This document shows, piece by piece, positions 60,241-64,000 of a DNA stretch of 64,000 bases (positions within the stretch are counted from its first letter, which is position 1; each line of letters begins with the position of its first letter). This DNA is from Ligustrum vulgare. Its lineage: Eukaryota > Streptophyta > Magnoliopsida > Lamiales > Oleaceae. Location of the stretch: contig OY743176.1 of NCBI GenBank assembly GCA_963555705.1, forward strand, positions 38,982,497 through 39,046,496, read 5' to 3'. The notes below the pieces were generated by a model. That model worked only from the letters and a program-made list of their open reading frames with translations, did no database searches and was not told the origin of the DNA. The position numbers and the translations under genes are program-made.

Positions 60241-60750
60241 ATGAGCGTTGGGTTAGTTTATGAGAGAAGAATAGATAGATTGACTTTTAAAGGATACGTG
60301 GATTCTGATTTTGCTGGGGATAAAGACCAGCGAAAGTCTACCACAGTTTATTTTTTCACTTTAGGAGACAATTGTATTACTTGGAAGTCCCAACTGCAGC
60401 CTATTGTTACTCTGTCCAGTACAGAAGCAGAGTATGTGGCGATCACCGAGGCCGTTAAAGAGTGTATATGGTTAACTTGTATTTTAAATGAGCTTAACTT
60501 TCTACATGATATTCCTATAATATACACTGATAGTCAAAGTGCACTTCTATTAAGTAAAAATCCTGTCTATCATGAGCGTTCTAAACATATAGAAGTTAAG
60601 TACCATTTTGTGAGAGAGAAAATAGCCTCGGGTGATTTAAAACTTGAGAAAGTTCATACGAATAGAAATCCATCTGACATGGGAACGAAAATAATATCTG
60701 CTTGTAAATTTAAATCTTGTTTATCAATGTTAAAGATTGATTATGGATGA
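60241..60750 (+). pseudogene. Copia RNase H domain, separated by an amber stop
   Basis: 169 codons in the same frame as the RT. It has the copia RNase H signature: GYVDSDFAGDKDQRKSTT, WKSQLQPIVTLSSTEAEY, YTDSQSALLLSKNPVYHERS and KHIEVKYHFVRE. Catalytic acids are seen in DSDFAGD, TEAEY and TDSQSA. It ends in a natural stop 107 bases before the 3' LTR. The domain itself appears undamaged; only the upstream TAG cuts it off. Confidence 0.9.
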
Positions 60751-60857
60751 ATTCCTTGTGCAGGTACCGGGCAATGATGGTAAAGACCAAGCCTACCCAC
60801 TTAGCTTATAGCAACCAAGAGCGTTAAAGATTGGAATTTGGCGATCAAGGTGAAGCT
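60751..60857 (+). other. Copia 3' untranslated stretch and degenerate polypurine tract
   Basis: 107 bases between RNase H and 3' LTR. The expected purine tract reads CAAGGTGAAGCT and is less pure than in most Tork relatives. Confidence 0.6.
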
Positions 60858-61427
60858 TATTGGAAGTGTGATCCCCAAATTATAAGAGCTCAAACTTGGA
60901 GGGACAACTTATGGCAACCAGTGAAGCTCAAGGACCTCATGTGCAATTTTAGATAAATAAAGTCTTGACTTACCCATTCTTGGCAAAAAACTGGAAGGCA
61001 CGCATTTCTCTTTCTTCTTCTTGCTTCTGGGTCTCAGCGCATTATTTTTCTCTCTTGGTTTTAGTCCCATTTTCCCCAATAATTTTGTATCTACTTAGAT
61101 TAGTAATTGGGCTAGTGAGTATATCATTTTGTGGGTATTATTGTGCGCGATTGCTGTGATTTATTGCGAAGAACAGTGGCTACATCGTTCGTTCTTGGGG
61201 CTGAAAATTGCTCGTGATTTCTTTTGTAATCTTTGACAATCTTGGAAGGTTATTTGCTAGTGGAAAAGGGTTATGTCCTGAGCCCCCCAGATGTAGGTGT
61301 TCTACACCGAACTGGGTCACCAAATCAGGTTGTCTTGTTCTTTATTTTTCGTTTATTTCGATTCTTGATTGTTTAATGAATGTAATCCGCATTAGTTACG
61401 TGAAATAGGCTCGATTCTAACCTAACA
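60858..61427 (+). repeat. Copia 3' LTR
   Basis: 570-bp partner of 55810-56379, again starting TATTGG and ending TAACA, directly followed by GGTTG. About 11 substitutions separate the two copies. Confidence 0.92.
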
Positions 61428-61856
61428 GGTTGACATGTACGGGATTCGCACGTTGCATTGGCGTTCTTCGAAATTCTTTCTCCCTCAATAAATTCTAGTC
61501 TTTGTCTAACGTTTTGCTTTTCAAGTTCAGGGTAATCAATCATCTAAATTTTGTTAATTTTATATGTTTTTCACATTTTTTTTCTTTGTTTTTCAAAGAA
61601 ATTTAAGAATTTTCCAGGAAAATCTTGAAATGGATAAACCCTGAACTTTCTTTGTTATTTACCATCAGTTTCCTATTCTGAATGATCATTTACTATTTTT
61701 TTTTCTATACAAAAATACCACTATTGTTGTTAATTTTCTATAATGAAAAATAACAACATTGACCAATTTAAATTTCATGTTTTGAACTTAGGAAACTGAC
61801 AGTTTCTTTTAATTTTATTAATAAAATCTTTTAGAAGTTAAGGTTCTCGATTTGTG

Positions 61857-62178
61857 ATGGAAAATCCTTCCCCGGTAATACTCAAGGTAACCTCCGACAA
61901 AGAGGCCTGTTTTGGAGACACTAGAAAAGAAGGCTGTGACAGCGGCTGAGATGTTGAAGATAATGGTTTGTTATCGAAGTTATTGGCTGATGTGGAGGCA
62001 AATGCAGATGATTCCGACGAAATACTGGATGTGACACATGGTATTCAAAACACTGAAGAATGAAACATTCCCCGTTTGAACCCGTTTTGAATATTCTGTC
62101 GACGGTGATTGTATAATTTTGGATGGCGGCACGGATAAGCTGTTGGCAGTTGAAGCACATCATCTGTTAGTAGTCAAG
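61857..62178 (+). pseudogene. Best-preserved copy of the array's gene fragment
   Basis: From ATG 61857 the reading is MENPSPVILKVTSDKEACFG and on to DSG, a TGA at codon 31 (61947-61949), then DVEDNGLLSKLLADVEANAD, DSDEILDVTHGIQNTEE and a TGA at 62061-62063. In the +1 frame, from 62101, the reading DGDCIILDGGTDKLLAVEAH appears, ending LLVVK. One internal stop and one frame change separate pieces that look like one acidic protein. The same lesions occur in the copies upstream. From memory the DSDE and D-C-I-I-L-D motifs resemble an uncharacterised plant protein family; this is not verified. Confidence 0.5.
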
Positions 62179-63365
62179 TGCCTATTTATCATTCCATGGT
62201 TTAGAATATTACATAACGTTTCAGAAAACACAAATTCAAAAGAAAATATTTTAAAACAAGCAGTTATAAACTCGTGTTATGAACAATCGTGCAATTTCTT
62301 GTTATTTTTGCAGAGGCCAATTTATATATAGAGAATTTTACATATATGTTAAGAAGTAGATTAGATTGAACACGTGGCTTTGTAGTTGCAACTATAATAA
62401 AAAATAGTAATGAAAAAGAAGAATCTCACAGAATTTTTTCCAATAAGATATATTTAAGAGCATTATACAAAACTCATATCCATGATGATTCGGTAATTAT
62501 TATTAAGGTTGTATCAACTCATTTAATTTTAGTTTTACATATACTTTGATGAGTGTTAGTTTGACAGCATGGGGTCCAATGAGTGACTTCGTGATGACAA
62601 TTTTTGAAAATATTAAACCGGTATTTAAATTTAAGCACAGAAGTTATTTGCATAGGAGGAAAGTCGAAATTACACAAAGTTACCGAGTTTTGTTAGACGT
62701 GTTAGATATATCACAGTAATTAAATAAAATTCAATAGTTTTAGGTGTAATCTTAAAAAATTAAGATACATAGTGAGCTTAAATAATTCTTTTTCTTTTTC
62801 TTTTCAGTTCGCAACTGAAAAATACATTACTGATTAGGTAATTAATTCAGTATAACTGGGTTTAATTTTTATAAGTTCTCGGATTAAGTCGATTATGTAT
62901 ATATTAACATTTCCTCTAAGCTTCGAAATTCGTAAGAGGTTGACATGTACGGGATTCGCACATTGCATTGGCGTTCTTTGAAATTCTTTCTCCCTCAATA
63001 AATTCTAGTCTTTGCGTAACCTTTTGCTTTCTAAGTTCAGGGTAATCAATCATCTAAATTTTGTTAATTTTATATGTTTTTCACATTTTTTTCCTTTGTT
63101 TTTAAAGTAATTTAATAATTTTCCAGGGAAATCTTGAAACGGATAAACCCAGAACTTTCTTTGTTATTTGCCATCAGTTTTCTTTTATGAATGATCATTT
63201 ACTATTTTTTCTTCTATACAAAAATACCACTATTGTTGTTAATTTTCTATAATGAAAAATAACAAGAGTGACCAATTTAAATTTCATGTTTCGAACTTAG
63301 GAAACTGACAGTTTCTTTTAATTTTATTAATAAAATCTTTTAGAAGTTAAGGTTCTCGATTTGTG

Positions 63366-63687
63366 ATGGAAAATCCTTCCCCGGTAATACTCGAGGTAAC
63401 CTCCGACAAAGAGGCCTGTTTTGGAGACACTAGAAAAGAAGGCTGTGACAGCGGCTGAGATGTTGAAGATAATGGTTTGTTATCGAAGTTATTGGCTGAT
63501 GTGGAGGCAAATGCAGATGATTCCGACGAAATACTGGATGTGACACATGGTATTCAAAACACTGAAGAATGAAACATTCCCCGTTTGAACCCGTTTTGAA
63601 TATTCTGTCGACGGTGATAGTATAATTTTGGATGGCGGCACGGATAAGCTGTTGGCAGTTGAAGCACATCATCTGTTAGTAGTCAAG
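63366..63687 (+). pseudogene. Second readable copy of the array's gene fragment
   Basis: Same layout as at 61857, with MENPSPVILEVTSDKEACFG, the same internal TGA and the same frame change, and one extra difference (GGTGATAGT in place of GGTGATTGT). It confirms that the lesions predate duplication. Confidence 0.5.
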
Positions 63688-64000
63688 TGCCTATTTATCA
63701 TTCCATGGTTTAGAATATTACATAACGTTTCAGAAAACACAAATTCAAAAGAAAATATTTTAAAACAAGCAGTTATAAACTCGTGTTATGAACAATCGTG
63801 CAATTTCTTGTTATTTTTGCAGAGGCCAATTTATATATAGAGAATTTTACATATATGTTAAGAAGTAGATTAGATTGAACACGTGGCTTTGTAGTTGCAA
63901 CTATAATAAAAAATAGTAATGAAAAAGAAGAATCTCACAGAATTTTTTCCAATAAGATATATTTAAGAGCATTATACAAAACTCATATCCATGATGATTC

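Larger units (their letters stand above)
55810..61427 (+). mobile_element. Ty1/copia (Tork-like) LTR retrotransposon, defective
   Basis: 5,618 bp inserted in an array unit, with perfect GGTTG target duplications (55805-55809 and 61428-61432). Both LTRs are 570 bp and differ at about 11 positions by eye (about 1.9%). Order: LTR, tRNA-Met PBS, leader, gag, protease, integrase, RT, RNase H, LTR. Integrase ahead of RT defines copia. Protein motifs look like the Tork clade by memory. Three lesions are clear: an A-run frameshift in gag, a deletion in integrase and an amber stop between RT and RNase H. It cannot transpose on its own. Confidence 0.93.
61428..64000. repeat. Tandem array, segment D
   Basis: Anchors at 62038 and 63547 (period 1509). 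These units form a separate subtype with GGTGATTGTATAATTTTGG or GGTGATAGTATAATTTTGG, GGATGGCGGCACG, AAACATTCCCCG and a lengthened TTTTATATGTTTTTCAC. They also read GTTTTGGAGAC without the extra T, so their gene fragment is the most readable. The window ends inside a unit. Confidence 0.95.

Overview
The window looks like angiosperm nuclear DNA, probably eudicot, from a repeat-dominated region. It is AT-rich, and every LTR retrotransposon carries a primer-binding site matching plant initiator tRNA-Met (TGGTATCAGAGC). It contains a 5S-bearing Cassandra TRIM, Ty3 chromovirus-type and Ty1/copia Tork-type proteins, and no intact single-copy host gene.

Backbone. About 37 kb of the window is one tandem array of a roughly 1,513-bp unit. 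The array runs through positions 1-5633, 9996-40821, 52866-55809 and 61428-64000. I count 28 copies of one anchor (ATGGTATTCAAAAC), mostly 1,509-1,517 bp apart. Each unit carries the broken 5' coding part of an acidic plant-type protein, amplified after it was already inactivated, plus AT-rich non-coding sequence. The short ORFs that recur in every unit look like by-products. The block at 52866-55809 is shuffled and deleted; neighbouring unit pairs elsewhere are almost identical.

Insertions. (1) 5634-9995, minus strand: a 4.36-kb non-autonomous Ty3 element (called GyA here) with 977-bp LTRs, gag, a frameshifted protease and the last residues of pol, but no reverse transcriptase, RNase H or integrase core; TSD AAAAT. 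(2) 40822-52865, plus strand: a related full Ty3 element (GyB) with gag-protease, RT-RNase H and integrase; TSD ATAAC/ATAAT. Its pol tail runs into the 3' LTR. Both elements carry arrays of the palindrome TTACGGCCGTAA in their LTRs, and GyA could have depended on a GyB-like partner. (3) 45482-50666, inside the pol gene of GyB: a 5,185-bp composite with perfect TGCAA target duplications. It begins with an inverted Cassandra half-element and ends with a direct three-LTR Cassandra tandem. Between them lie pieces of another chromovirus, including a 2.56-kb LTR. (4) 55810-61427, plus strand: a 5.6-kb Ty1/copia element with 570-bp LTRs and TSD GGTTG, disabled by a frameshift, an integrase deletion and an amber stop.

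The strongest lead is the composite. Its left Cassandra stops exactly at the primer-binding site and continues into antisense reverse-transcriptase sequence across a shared TGGTATC. This is what a template switch during minus-strand cDNA synthesis would leave, and the chimera then appears to have integrated as one unit. All gene calls come from reading motifs by eye; no database was searched.
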